NCBI RefSeq assembly: GCF_000300975.2
Contig: NZ_AEEC02000008.1
Coordinates: 1 to 64,000 of the forward strand
Source of the DNA: Herbaspirillum frisingense GSF30
Lineage (GTDB): Bacteria > Pseudomonadota > Gammaproteobacteria > Burkholderiales > Burkholderiaceae_D
Length of the DNA: 64,000 nt
Direction of reading: 5' to 3'
Both the position numbers and the translations under genes were made by a program. Below are positions 37,788 to 47,630 of this stretch, in pieces (within the stretch, counting starts at the first letter, position 1; every line of letters begins with the position of its first letter). Under the pieces are notes generated by a model. The model searched no databases, had not been told where the DNA came from, and saw only the letters and a list, made by a program, of their open reading frames with translations.

Positions 37788-37895
37788 CCATAAAGCGAAG
37801 GGTCTGACCTCCTTGCCGTGTTTTCCGCCGCGTCGCCACAACAGGCAATAATGCTGCAAGGCAGCAGAAAAAGCGCAGAAGTTGCGGCCCACATG

Positions 37896-37936
37896 AAAAA
37901 TCCGGCATTTCCCCATCCCGTCGGGGCCATGCCGGA
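37896..37936 (-). terminator. Terminator of the M48 lipoprotein gene
   Basis: TCCGGCAT (37901-37908) / ATGCCGGA (37929-37936) with an inner CCCC/GGGG pair, and AAAAA at 37896-37900 as the minus-strand T-run. Confidence 0.8.
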
Positions 37937-37967
37937 TTGCGATACCGTCTGCAGCGAGGTTCAGTGC

Positions 37968-38789
37968 TCAGCGCTTGCGGGTCTGCTGGTACAAGGGATC
38001 GACACGCTGCGCATAGACCGTCAGGTCGGCAATGCGCTCACTGCTGGAGGGGTGGGTCGACATGAACTTCATCGGCTCGTCCCCGCCCAGGCTGGCCATC
38101 TTCTGCCACAGGGTCACCGCCGCCTTGGGATCATAGCCGCCACGTGCGGCCAGTTCCACGCCGATGCGATCGGCCTCGGTCTCGTTGGCGCGCGAATTGG
38201 GCAAGCCCATCAGGCCCATGTAGAGATACTGGCCACCCTGCTTGCCCACGTCGCCCAGCCCCAGCAGGGCCGCACCGATGGAAATGGCCGAATTGGCCAC
38301 TACCTGCTGCGAGGCGCGCTCGCGGGCATGCTCGCGCAGGGCGTGGGCGATCTCGTGGCCCATCACGGCGGCCAGTTCATCGTCGGTGATCTTGAGCTTG
38401 TCGATCAGGCCGGTATAGACCGCGATCTTGCCGCCCGGCATGCACCAGGCATTGGTTTCGTCCGAGGTCAGGACATTGACTTCCCAGTTCCACTTCAGCG
38501 CATCGGGGCGGAACACCCCGGTCTGCGGGATCAGGCGATTGGCGATGGCGCGCACCCGCTGCACTTGCGCGGCGTTGCGGTTGAGCAGGCCCTTGCCCTT
38601 GGCCTCGGCCAATACCTGCGCATATTCCTTGCTGGATGCCGCTTCCATCTCGGCCGAGGACACCAGCATCTGCTGCTTGCGCTCGATGCCCACGGCACCG
38701 CCCTGGGTGGTCTGTACGGTCTCGCATGCCACCAGGCCCACCAGGGCTGCGGCCAGCAGACTGTTCTTGATGATAGGTTTGAGCTTCAT
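37968..38789 (-). CDS. M48-family metallopeptidase lipoprotein (LoiP/BepA-like)
   Basis: 273-residue periplasmic zinc protease anchored by a lipid. The lipoprotein signal (MKLKPIIKNSLLAAALVGLVAC) ends in LVAC. The catalytic HEIAH is in AAVMGHEIAHALREHARERAS, and the third ligand is the Glu of NETEADRIGVELAARGGYDP. The ATG at 38789 is chosen because GGAGG lies 8 bases upstream. An earlier ATG (38801) sits just before that ribosome site. Likely role in envelope or outer-membrane quality control. Substrates are unknown. Confidence 0.88.
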   Translation of the reverse strand: MKLKPIIKNSLLAAALVGLVACETVQTTQGGAVGIERKQQMLVSSAEMEAASSKEYAQVLAEAKGKGLLNRNAAQVQRVRAIANRLIPQTGVFRPDALKWNWEVNVLTSDETNAWCMPGGKIAVYTGLIDKLKITDDELAAVMGHEIAHALREHARERASQQVVANSAISIGAALLGLGDVGKQGGQYLYMGLMGLPNSRANETEADRIGVELAARGGYDPKAAVTLWQKMASLGGDEPMKFMSTHPSSSERIADLTVYAQRVDPLYQQTRKR

Positions 38790-38905
38790 GCCCGCCTCCA
38801 TTGAATAATTGATCTTGATTCCGGGTCAGCCGGTGGGCAGGCCAGCACGCGCCCGCCCACCGTGAGCGGCTTCGACCCGGACAGCCGCAAATTGTTTCAG
38901 GCAGG

Positions 38906-38940
38906 AAAAAGCCGGCGACCGCTTGCGCGATGGCCGGCTT
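38906..38940 (-). terminator. Terminator of aroC
   Basis: AAGCCGGC (38909-38916) / GCCGGCTT (38933-38940) with internal CGC/GCG pairing, and AAAAA at 38906-38910 giving the minus-strand T-run. Confidence 0.75.
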
Positions 38941-38959
38941 GCGCTCGGTCCTGCCCGGT

Positions 38960-40048
38960 TCAGCGCAGCGCCGGTGTATCGACCTTCACATCACCGCACT
39001 GGGCGCGGTTGCGCAAGGCGTGGTCCATCAGCACCAGGGCCAGCATGGCTTCGGCGATGGGCGTGGCGCGGATGCCCACGCAGGGGTCATGGCGACCGAA
39101 GGTTTCCACCGCGATCGGCTGGCCGTTCTTGTCGATGGAAGGGCGCGGGGTGCGGATGCTGGAAGTGGGCTTGATGGCAATGGAGGCCGTGATGTCCTGG
39201 CCGGTCGAGATGCCGCCCAGGATGCCGCCGGCGTTGTTGCCGACGAAGCCTTCCGGCGTGAGCGCATCGCCGTGCTCGGAACCCTTCTGCGCCACCGAGC
39301 GGAAGCCGGCGCCGATTTCCACGCCCTTGACGGCGTTGATACCCATCAGGGCAAAGGCGATCTCGGCGTCCAGCTTGTCATACAGCGGCTCACCCAGGCC
39401 AACAGGCACGTTCTGCGCCACCACGTCGATGCGCGCACCGATGGAATCGCCGTCCTTGCGCAGGGCGTCCATGTAGTCTTCCAGGCGCCCGATGATGCTG
39501 GCATTGGCGGCGAAGAAGGGATTGTTGGGTACATGCTCCCAGGATTCGAAGGGAATCGCGATCTCGCCCAGCTGGCTCATGCACCCCTTGAAGGTGGTGC
39601 CGTACTTCTCGAACAGCCACTTCTTGGCGATGGCCGCCGCGCCCACCACCGGTGCGGTCAGGCGTGCCGAGGAACGGCCACCGCCGCGGGGATCGCGGAT
39701 GCCGTACTTGTGCCAGTAGGTGTAGTCGGCATGACCGGGACGGAAGGTGTCGAGGATATTGCCGTAGTCCTTGCTGCGCTGGTCCTGGTTGCGGATCAGC
39801 AGCGCAATCGGGGTACCGGTGGTCTTGCCCTCATAGACACCGGAGAGAATCTCGACGGTATCGGGCTCCTGGCGCTGGGTGACGTGGCGCGAGGTACCAG
39901 GCCGACGACGATCCAGTTCCGGCTGGATATCGGCTTCCGACAGCGTCATGCCCGGGGGGCAGCCATCGATCACGCAGCCGATGGCCGGGCCGTGGGATTC
40001 GCCGAAGGTGGTGACGGTGAAGAGCGTGCCGAAGGTATTGCCGGACAT
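38960..40048 (-). CDS. aroC: Chorismate synthase
   Basis: Last step of the shikimate pathway, forming chorismate with reduced FMN. 362 residues. Family signatures seen are [20 protein letters not shown] near the N-terminus, [23 protein letters not shown], and the C-terminal [19 protein letters not shown]. Its product feeds the trp genes located at 26-29 kb. It follows the LplT-PlsC fusion gene by about 88 bases on the same strand. Confidence 0.98.
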   Translation of the reverse strand: MSGNTFGTLFTVTTFGESHGPAIGCVIDGCPPGMTLSEADIQPELDRRRPGTSRHVTQRQEPDTVEILSGVYEGKTTGTPIALLIRNQDQRSKDYGNILDTFRPGHADYTYWHKYGIRDPRGGGRSSARLTAPVVGAAAIAKKWLFEKYGTTFKGCMSQLGEIAIPFESWEHVPNNPFFAANASIIGRLEDYMDALRKDGDSIGARIDVVAQNVPVGLGEPLYDKLDAEIAFALMGINAVKGVEIGAGFRSVAQKGSEHGDALTPEGFVGNNAGGILGGISTGQDITASIAIKPTSSIRTPRPSIDKNGQPIAVETFGRHDPCVGIRATPIAEAMLALVLMDHALRNRAQCGDVKVDTPALR

Positions 40049-40136
40049 GATGGAATTCGCGCAAAAGGGGAGAAAGACGCGATTTTACCAGCCTCGGGCG
40101 CCGCCGACGAGCCACGGCACCCTCCCCGCCTGCCGC

Positions 40137-42032
40137 CTACTTCCAGTCGCCGCGCAGTTCGCGCACCTTTTCCTGCAGCAGCTCGGGGCTGACCTGCTCG
40201 GCCGGGATGGGCTCGCCGGCCACCAGTTCCAGCCGCGAGAACAAGCCGCGCCGGAAGGTGCGCGTGACCGGGTTGCTGGGATCGCGCGAGAACAGGCTAC
40301 CCCACAAGCCGCGCAAGGCCAGCGGCACCACCGGCACCGGGCTGCGGTCGATGATCTTCTGCACGCCGCCCCGGAAGGGGTTGAGCTCGCCATCACGCGT
40401 CAGTTTTCCCTCAGGGAAGATGCACACCAATTCACCCTCGTGCAAGGCCTGGGCGATATCGACGAAGGCCTTCTCGGTCAGCCAGGGGTCGGCCTTGACC
40501 GGTGCAATCGGGATCGCCCGCACATTGCGGAACAGCCAGGCCATCACCGGTATCCGGAAGATCTGGTAATCCATCACGAAGCGCACCGGGCGCGGGCTGG
40601 CCGCCATGATGGCGATGGCATCGACATAGCTCACATGGTTGCACACCAGCACCGCCGCGCCCTGGTCGGGAATGGCCTGGCCATTGACGATGCGCACCCG
40701 GTAGAAGGTATGGATCAACAGCCAGGCCAGGAAGCGGATCAGGAATTCCGGCACCAGCGAGAAGATGTAGACCGCCACCACGCCGTTCATGATGGCCGTG
40801 GCCAGGAAGATCTGCGGAATCGTCATCCCTGATTTCAGCATGACCATGGCCACCAGCGCCGACACCACCATGAACAGCGAATTCATGATGTTCATCCCGG
40901 CGATGGTGCGCGAGACGTGGGCCGGATCGCAGCGGGTCTGGATCAGCGCAAACAGCGGCACGATGTAGAGCCCGCCGAACAGGCCGATGCCCAGGCAATC
41001 ACCGAGGATGCGCCAGCTGCCGCCGTGCGCCAGGAAACCGCCGAGGTCCAGCATCGCCGCCGGCGTCACGTAGGCCTGGCTGGCAAAATACAGCTCCAGC
41101 CCGAAGACCGACAGGCCGATGGAGCCGAAGGGCACCAGTCCGATTTCCACCTTGTGGCCCGACAGCCGCTCGCACAGCAGCGAACCCACGCCGATGCCCA
41201 CCGAGAACACCGCCAGCAGCAGCACGAAGACGCTGTGATCGCCGTGCAGGTAGTTCTTCGCATAGACAGGGAATTGCGCCAGCATGATGGCGCCATAGAA
41301 CCAGAACCAGGAATTGCCCAGCAGCGACAGGAACACCGGCCGGTTGCGGCGCGAGAAACCGAGATTGCGCACCGTTTCCGTGAAGGGATTCCAGTTCACC
41401 CTCAGCTCCGGCGCCGGAGCCGGCGAAAGCGGAATGCGCAGGCTGGCCAGCCAGCCCAGCACGGCAATGCCGATGGTCACGCCAGCCACCAGTTGCAGCC
41501 CCCAGGGCTTGTGCACCACCAGCACCGCGCCCAGGATTTCCCCCAGCAGGATGCCGACGAAGGTCCCCATCTCGATCAGGCCATTGCCGCCGATCAGTTC
41601 CTCGCGCTTCAACTGCTGCGGCAGGTAGGCATACTTGACCGGCCCGAACAGCGTGGAATGGATGCCCATGCCGACCACCGCCGCAATCAGCAGCCACAGG
41701 TGGTGCGTCATCCAGCCATAGGCGGCGATGCCCATGATGACGATTTCCAGCAGCTTCACGAAACGCGCCACGCGGCCCTTTTCCAGCTTGTCGGCCAACT
41801 GGCCGGAGGTGGCCGAGAACAGGAAGAACGGCAGGATGAACAAACCCGGGATGAGGTTGTTGAGCAGGCCCGGATCCATCTCGGTCCAGGACAGGGCGTC
41901 ATAGGTGAGGATGGTCAGCAGCGCGGTCTTGAAGACATTGTCGTTGAGCGCGCCCAGGAACTGGGTCCAGAAGAAGGGAGCGAAACGCCGTTGGGAGAAA
42001 AGCGAGAACTGGCTGTTCTTTTGCATGGGCAA
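40137..42032 (-). CDS. MFS lysophospholipid transporter fused to a PlsC-type acyltransferase
   Basis: 631 residues. Residues about 1-420 form a 12-segment MFS transporter of the LplT type (RFAPFFWTQFLGALNDNVFKTAL is its conserved start). The last 200 residues are a glycerolipid acyltransferase with the NHxxxD motif in VLVCNHVSYVDAIAIM and the second block FPEGKLTRDGELNPFRGG. LplT flips lysophospholipids inward and acyltransferases re-acylate them, so one chain could couple uptake to repair. Fusions of this type are known in proteobacteria. It lacks the third, acyl-ACP synthetase domain found in Aas. Confidence 0.88.
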   Translation of the reverse strand: MPMQKNSQFSLFSQRRFAPFFWTQFLGALNDNVFKTALLTILTYDALSWTEMDPGLLNNLIPGLFILPFFLFSATSGQLADKLEKGRVARFVKLLEIVIMGIAAYGWMTHHLWLLIAAVVGMGIHSTLFGPVKYAYLPQQLKREELIGGNGLIEMGTFVGILLGEILGAVLVVHKPWGLQLVAGVTIGIAVLGWLASLRIPLSPAPAPELRVNWNPFTETVRNLGFSRRNRPVFLSLLGNSWFWFYGAIMLAQFPVYAKNYLHGDHSVFVLLLAVFSVGIGVGSLLCERLSGHKVEIGLVPFGSIGLSVFGLELYFASQAYVTPAAMLDLGGFLAHGGSWRILGDCLGIGLFGGLYIVPLFALIQTRCDPAHVSRTIAGMNIMNSLFMVVSALVAMVMLKSGMTIPQIFLATAIMNGVVAVYIFSLVPEFLIRFLAWLLIHTFYRVRIVNGQAIPDQGAAVLVCNHVSYVDAIAIMAASPRPVRFVMDYQIFRIPVMAWLFRNVRAIPIAPVKADPWLTEKAFVDIAQALHEGELVCIFPEGKLTRDGELNPFRGGVQKIIDRSPVPVVPLALRGLWGSLFSRDPSNPVTRTFRRGLFSRLELVAGEPIPAEQVSPELLQEKVRELRGDWK

Positions 42033-42102
42033 TCAGGTCAGGGAAACGGAACGCGCAGCCTACGCAGGCCGGGCCGAAATGACAACAACCTCAATGGACA
42101 AT

Positions 42103-42127
42103 AAAAAACCGCTCCAGCAGGAACGGT
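42103..42127 (-). terminator. Terminator of the CBS-domain gene
   Basis: ACCGCTCC (42108-42115) / GGAACGGT (42120-42127) pair fully in RNA with one G-U, loop of four, and AAAAAA at 42103-42108 giving a minus-strand T-run. A second GC hairpin (42137-42158) stands between it and the gene. Confidence 0.7.
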
Positions 42128-42193
42128 CAGGACCAGGCCGCCTGCGGTGGCAGGCGGCGTCAGCGCAGGAAACGGCAACCGCGACAGCGACGC

Positions 42194-42655
42194 TCAGGCG
42201 TTGCCTTCGCGCTCTTCTTCCTCGGCCGGCCAGTCGCGGATGTAGGCCTTAAGCATCTTGTTCTCGAAGCCTTGCGCATCCAGCACGGCCTTGGCCACGT
42301 CGTAGAAGGACATCACGCCCAGCACGGTGCGCGCTTCCATCACGGGCACGTAGCGTGCGTGCTTTTCCAGCATGATGCGGCGCACTTCGTTCAGATCGGT
42401 ATCGGGGGTGACGGTGATGGGGGCGTCGTTCATGTGCTTGCGCACGGTCGAGCCACCCAGGGCGCCGCCGTTCTTGTGCAGCGTCAGCAGCACTTCGCGG
42501 AAGGTCAGCATGCCGACCAGGTCGCCATATTCCATGACCACCAGCGAGCCGATGTCTTTCTCTGCCATCGCGGCGACCGCCTCCTGAATCGGGGTGTCCG
42601 GCGTGACGGTGAAGAGAATGTTGCCTTTGACCTTGAGGATTTCAGAGACTTTCAT
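42194..42655 (-). CDS. CBS-domain pair protein
   Basis: 153 residues made almost only of two CBS domains (TPDTPIQEAVAAMAEKDIGSLVVME and TPDTDLNEVRRIMLEKHARYVPVME), which together bind adenine nucleotides and act as an energy or second-messenger sensor. There is no attached catalytic domain. The C-terminus is acidic (EEEEREGNA). AGGA lies ahead of the ATG. Free-standing CBS-pair proteins of this size are common in betaproteobacteria. Partner unknown. Confidence 0.88.
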   Translation of the reverse strand: MKVSEILKVKGNILFTVTPDTPIQEAVAAMAEKDIGSLVVMEYGDLVGMLTFREVLLTLHKNGGALGGSTVRKHMNDAPITVTPDTDLNEVRRIMLEKHARYVPVMEARTVLGVMSFYDVAKAVLDAQGFENKMLKAYIRDWPAEEEEREGNA

Positions 42656-42931
42656 GATGTCGTCCTAGTTGTATGAAGCTGTTTTGACTGTAGGCGATGA
42701 CGCCCGGAAAATCCAATTCATGGGGGCAACAGGATAACTGATCCTGGATGCCGCCGCTGGCGGGGGCGCGATGCATGCACATGGTACGGTCAAGCGCGCC
42801 CTTTGGGCAACCGGCAATCGCGCTGCCATGCAGTATTTCCAGCAATCATGCGAAGCTTGCTTCAGCACAAGGTTTGCATATGCGCGCTGCGCTGACTAAG
42901 CTGGAATCGTCAGGACCACCTGGAGAAGCCC

Positions 42932-43252
42932 ATGGCCGCCACCCTGCCCGACCGACACTACGCCAGCTTCAGCGAGTTCTATCCGACCTACCTGAGCGAA
43001 CATGCGCACCGGGTCAACCGGCAGCTGCACTTCCTGGGGTCGACGCTGGCACTGCTGAGCCTGTTGCTGCTGCTCATCACCCATCAGTGGTGGTGGCTGG
43101 CGGTGGCCCTGTTCTGTGGTTACGGCTTTGCCTGGGTCGGGCATTTCATGGTGGAGAAGAACCAGCCGGCCACCTTCCGCCATCCCCTGTATTCCTTCAT
43201 GGGCGACTGGGTCATGTACTGGCAGATGCTGACCGGGCAGGTCTCGTTCTGA
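42932..43252 (+). CDS. Mpo1-like / DUF962 membrane protein
   Basis: 106 residues with two membrane segments (LALLSLLLLLITHQWWWLAVALFCGYGFAWVGHF spans both). Family signature HxxNRxxHFLG is present as HAHRVNRQLHFLG, with a second histidine set in GHFMVEKNQPATF. The yeast homologue Mpo1 is an Fe(II) dioxygenase acting on 2-hydroxy fatty acids. Whether bacterial members do the same is not established. GGAG precedes the ATG. The stop codon lies only 4 bases from the stop of the convergent BrkB gene, with no terminator between them. Confidence 0.8.
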   Translation: MAATLPDRHYASFSEFYPTYLSEHAHRVNRQLHFLGSTLALLSLLLLLITHQWWWLAVALFCGYGFAWVGHFMVEKNQPATFRHPLYSFMGDWVMYWQMLTGQVSF

Positions 43253-43256
43253 GTGC

Positions 43257-44639
43257 TCAGCGCTCCCACATGCGGCGCCGCTCATCCAGCGGCACGGCGG
43301 CATAGGGCATGGCAGCCACGGTGCTTTGCGCCTGCGCGTCGACGCTGGCAAGGCCTGCGGGGCTGCAGTAGTCATCCAGCGACTGGCCGAGCACGCCGTC
43401 GATGGCATCTTCCACCCGCCTCACCAGCGCCTCCTCGTCGCCCGCCTGCGCCAGCACGGCGGGATCGAACACGAACAGCCGATACACCTGGGCCAGCCGG
43501 ATCGTGCTGGGGTTGGCCACCAGTGTCCAGCGGTCCATGTCATCGGTGATGCGGCGGTTCCAGCCGGTGCGGCGGCTGGTCTCCGGCTTGACCGAGGCCA
43601 CCCAGCCTTCTTCACTCATCCGGCTCAGCAACTGTTGCAATTCGCCCAGCCCCAGTCGCGTGGCGCGACGCACCTCATCCATGCTCACCACCGCCGACTC
43701 CACCCCCACGCGGGCCGCATGCAGGAATTTCAGGACCTTCACCGCATCGATGAACTCCGCCCCCGGCGAGGCCACATGCCACCAGCGCTCGTAGCGCACC
43801 ACCGGCAGCGCCGCCGTCAGCAGGGCGCCAAACAGGGTGATCATCCACATCATGTAGATCCACACCAGGAAGATCGGCAGCACCGCCACCGTGCCATAGA
43901 CCATGGTATAGGTCGGGAACTGCATGATGTAGACCGCGAAGAGGCGCTTGGCGATTTCCAGGCCGACACCGGCCAGCAGGCCGCCAGCCAGGGCGTCGCG
44001 CCAGTCCACGGTCTGGTTGGGTACGGTGCTGTAGAGCAGCGTATAGGCCAGCGTCGAAAACATCAGCGAGACCAGCGTATAGAAGCCCGCGCCCAGCCAC
44101 GGCAGGCTCTTGACCGCACCACCGGTGGCGCTGGAGAGGTAGGAGGTCACGCTGATGGACACCCCGATCAAGAGCGGACCCAAGGTGATGATGGCCCAGT
44201 ACACCAGCACCCGCTGCACCAGCGGACGCGACTTCTTGACCCGCCAGATCTGGTTGAACACGCTCTCGATGGTGGACATGGTCAGCACCGAGGTCAGGAT
44301 CAGCACCACCCCGCCCACCGCCGAGATGCGTGCCGACTTGGCCGCGAACTGGTTCAGGTAACCCAGGATGGTATTGGCCACCCCCTTGGGCATGAGGTTT
44401 TCGACGAAATAGGCTTCCAGCGAAGCGCGGAAGGTCGAGAACAGCGGGAAGGCCGTAAACAGCGCCAGCGCGATGGTCAGCACCGGCACCAGCGAGAGGA
44501 TCGTAGTGAAGGTCAGGCTGCCGGCCACCTGGGGCAGGCGATCCTCGCGCAGTCGCCGGCCGGCGAAGCGCAACAGATCGCTCAACTGTTCTCGGGACAG
44601 ACCACGCATACGGGAAAAGGGAAAACGCAAAGAGGGCAT
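43257..44639 (-). CDS. YihY/virulence factor BrkB family membrane protein
   Basis: 460 residues. The N-terminal part has the BrkB/YihY signature (RLREDRLPQVAGSLTFTTILSLVPVLTIALALF) and about six membrane segments. The last 150 residues are soluble and include a winged-helix-like stretch (LGELQQLLSRMSEEGWVA). Once annotated as RNase BN, but that activity belongs to ElaC. The real function is unknown, with transport or envelope roles proposed. The frame is open 120 bases upstream of the ATG at 44639, but MPSLRFPFSRMRGL fits the family start better. Confidence 0.85.
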   Translation of the reverse strand: MPSLRFPFSRMRGLSREQLSDLLRFAGRRLREDRLPQVAGSLTFTTILSLVPVLTIALALFTAFPLFSTFRASLEAYFVENLMPKGVANTILGYLNQFAAKSARISAVGGVVLILTSVLTMSTIESVFNQIWRVKKSRPLVQRVLVYWAIITLGPLLIGVSISVTSYLSSATGGAVKSLPWLGAGFYTLVSLMFSTLAYTLLYSTVPNQTVDWRDALAGGLLAGVGLEIAKRLFAVYIMQFPTYTMVYGTVAVLPIFLVWIYMMWMITLFGALLTAALPVVRYERWWHVASPGAEFIDAVKVLKFLHAARVGVESAVVSMDEVRRATRLGLGELQQLLSRMSEEGWVASVKPETSRRTGWNRRITDDMDRWTLVANPSTIRLAQVYRLFVFDPAVLAQAGDEEALVRRVEDAIDGVLGQSLDDYCSPAGLASVDAQAQSTVAAMPYAAVPLDERRRMWER

Positions 44640-44802
44640 CGGTTCGACTTCATGGGGTGACGGCAAGCAACAGCGCCACACCCGGGTTCTTTCCCGCCGC
44701 CAGGCGGCAGGATGACAAGTTTGGCGATTATCGCCCAAGCCGCCGGCAAAATCCCGCAAAAATCAAAGCTGAATCCTAAAGTTGCAGTTATGACCTCAAT
44801 GA

Positions 44803-45917
<1,115 letters not shown>

Positions 45918-45961
45918 TCTTCGCCAACGCGATCAGTTGCTCCAATCCGCTCCAATACGAC

Positions 45962-45982
45962 GCGCCGCCCCGGTGGCGGCGC
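45962..45982 (+). other. GC hairpin ahead of the FAD oxidase start
   Basis: Perfect 8-bp stem GCGCCGCC (45962-45969) / GGCGGCGC (45975-45982) with a 5-base loop, ending 12 bases before the ATG at 45995. No T-run. It covers the place where a Shine-Dalgarno site would be. Confidence 0.5.
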
Positions 45983-45994
45983 GCACCTGTTGCC

Positions 45995-47422
45995 ATGACC
46001 GCCATGACCGACACCACCACTGAATTCCTCGCCGCCTGCCGCGCCGCCATCGGCGCCGCCCATGTCCTCACCGAACCGGCCGACACCGGCGGCTACCTGA
46101 CCGACCAGCGCGGCCGCTACACCGGCCGTGCCCTGGCCGTGCTGCGTCCGGCCGATACCGGCGAGGTGGCCGCCATCGTCAAGCTTTGTGCGCACTATGC
46201 GGTGCCACTGGTACCGCAGGGCGGCAACACCGGCCTGGTGCTGGGCAGCGTGCCGGACCAGCAGGGCAATGCGGTGCTGCTGTCGCTGCGGCGGCTCAGC
46301 CGCATCCGCACCGTCGACCCGATCAACAATACGATGACCGTGGAAGCCGGCTGCGTGCTGCAGCATCTGCAGGAGCAGGCTGCTGCCGTGGGGCGACTGT
46401 TCCCGTTGTCGCTGGCGGCCGAGGGCAGTTGCACCATCGGCGGCAACCTCTCCACCAATGCCGGCGGCACTGGTGTGCTGCGCTATGGCAATACCCGCGA
46501 ACTGTGCCTGGGTCTGGAAGTGGTCACCGCCGAGGGCGAGGTGATGAGCAGCCTGAAGGGCTTGCGCAAGGACAATACCGGCTACGACCTGCGCGACCTC
46601 TTCATCGGTGCCGAAGGCACGCTGGGCATCATCACCGCCGCCGTGGTCAAGCTCTTCCCGCAACCGCTTGCGCAGGTGACGGCACTGGTGGCGCTGGACA
46701 CCCCGGCCCAGGCCCTGCAGCTGCTGCAACTGGCGCAGTCACGCTGTGCGTCGGCACTGACCGGCTTCGAGCTGATGTCGGACTTCTGCCTGCAGCTGGT
46801 CTGCAAGCACTTCCCCGAGCAGCGCCTGCCCTTTGCCCAGCGGCATGCGCAATACGTCCTGCTGGAACTGTCGGACAGCGAATCGGAAGAGCACGCCCGC
46901 GCCCTCTTCGAAAGCGTCATCGGCGACGCCCTGGAACAGGCCCTGGCCAACGATGCCGTGATCGCCGCCTCGCTGGCGCAATCGCGGGCACTGTGGCAAT
47001 TGCGTGAAAGCATCTCCATGGCGCAGGCGCACGAAGGCAAGAACATCAAGCACGACATCTCGGTGCCGATCTCGCGCATCGCCGACTTCATCGCCACCAC
47101 CGACGTGCTGGTGCAGCAGGCCGCGCCCGGCTGCCGCATGGTGACCTTCGGCCACCTGGGCGATGGCAACCTGCACTACAACGTCTCGCCACCGGTGGGC
47201 GTGGCCGACAGCGCATTCCTCGGCCAGCAGTCAGCCATCAACCTGGTGGTGCATGACAGCGTGGACCGCTTCGGTGGCTCGATCTCGGCCGAGCACGGAC
47301 TGGGTGCGCTCAAGCGCGAGGAAATCCTGCGCTACAAGTCGCCGGTGGAACTGCGGCTCATGCGTGCCATCAAGCAGGCGCTGGACCCGCAGCAGCTGAT
47401 GAACCCGGGCAAGGTGCTATAG
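45995..47422 (+). CDS. FAD-binding oxidoreductase (GlcD / D-2-hydroxyacid dehydrogenase type)
   Basis: 475 residues of the VAO/PCMH flavin family. N-terminal FAD_binding_4 domain with the pyrophosphate loop PLVPQGGNTGLVLG and the region SLAAEGSCTIGGNLSTNAGGTGVLRYG. C-terminal FAD-oxidase domain with FGHLGDGNLHYNV (metal/substrate histidines) and EHGLGALKREEI ... DPQQLMNPGKVL. Closest in pattern to D-2-hydroxyglutarate and D-lactate/glycolate dehydrogenases. Which acid it oxidises is not decidable here. The frame is open much further upstream, but the family start is the ATG at 45995 (a second ATG follows 9 bases later). Confidence 0.9.
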   Translation: MTAMTDTTTEFLAACRAAIGAAHVLTEPADTGGYLTDQRGRYTGRALAVLRPADTGEVAAIVKLCAHYAVPLVPQGGNTGLVLGSVPDQQGNAVLLSLRRLSRIRTVDPINNTMTVEAGCVLQHLQEQAAAVGRLFPLSLAAEGSCTIGGNLSTNAGGTGVLRYGNTRELCLGLEVVTAEGEVMSSLKGLRKDNTGYDLRDLFIGAEGTLGIITAAVVKLFPQPLAQVTALVALDTPAQALQLLQLAQSRCASALTGFELMSDFCLQLVCKHFPEQRLPFAQRHAQYVLLELSDSESEEHARALFESVIGDALEQALANDAVIAASLAQSRALWQLRESISMAQAHEGKNIKHDISVPISRIADFIATTDVLVQQAAPGCRMVTFGHLGDGNLHYNVSPPVGVADSAFLGQQSAINLVVHDSVDRFGGSISAEHGLGALKREEILRYKSPVELRLMRAIKQALDPQQLMNPGKVL

Positions 47423-47449
47423 CCGCCAGGGCAGTACGGGCCGGCAAAC

Positions 47450-47480
47450 AAAAAGGGACGGACGCTATCACGAGCCGTCC
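47450..47480 (-). terminator. Terminator of the MHYT-GGDEF-EAL gene
   Basis: GGACGG (47456-47461) / CCGTCC (47475-47480) with AAAAA at 47450-47454 giving a minus-strand T-run. It lies 150 bases past the stop of that gene. The stem is short. Confidence 0.55.
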
Positions 47481-47630
47481 GCCCCAACCTCCCCCTCAGG
47501 AGCCTGCCTGAAACGCTTGCCGCAGCAAGGTTTCCCTATGTGGTCATCTTTACATCTGGCACCGCTGGGCAATCCGAAGAATAGCGAGCAATGCCACGGC
47601 CAATTTCCCGGATCAGACGGAGCAGGCCGA

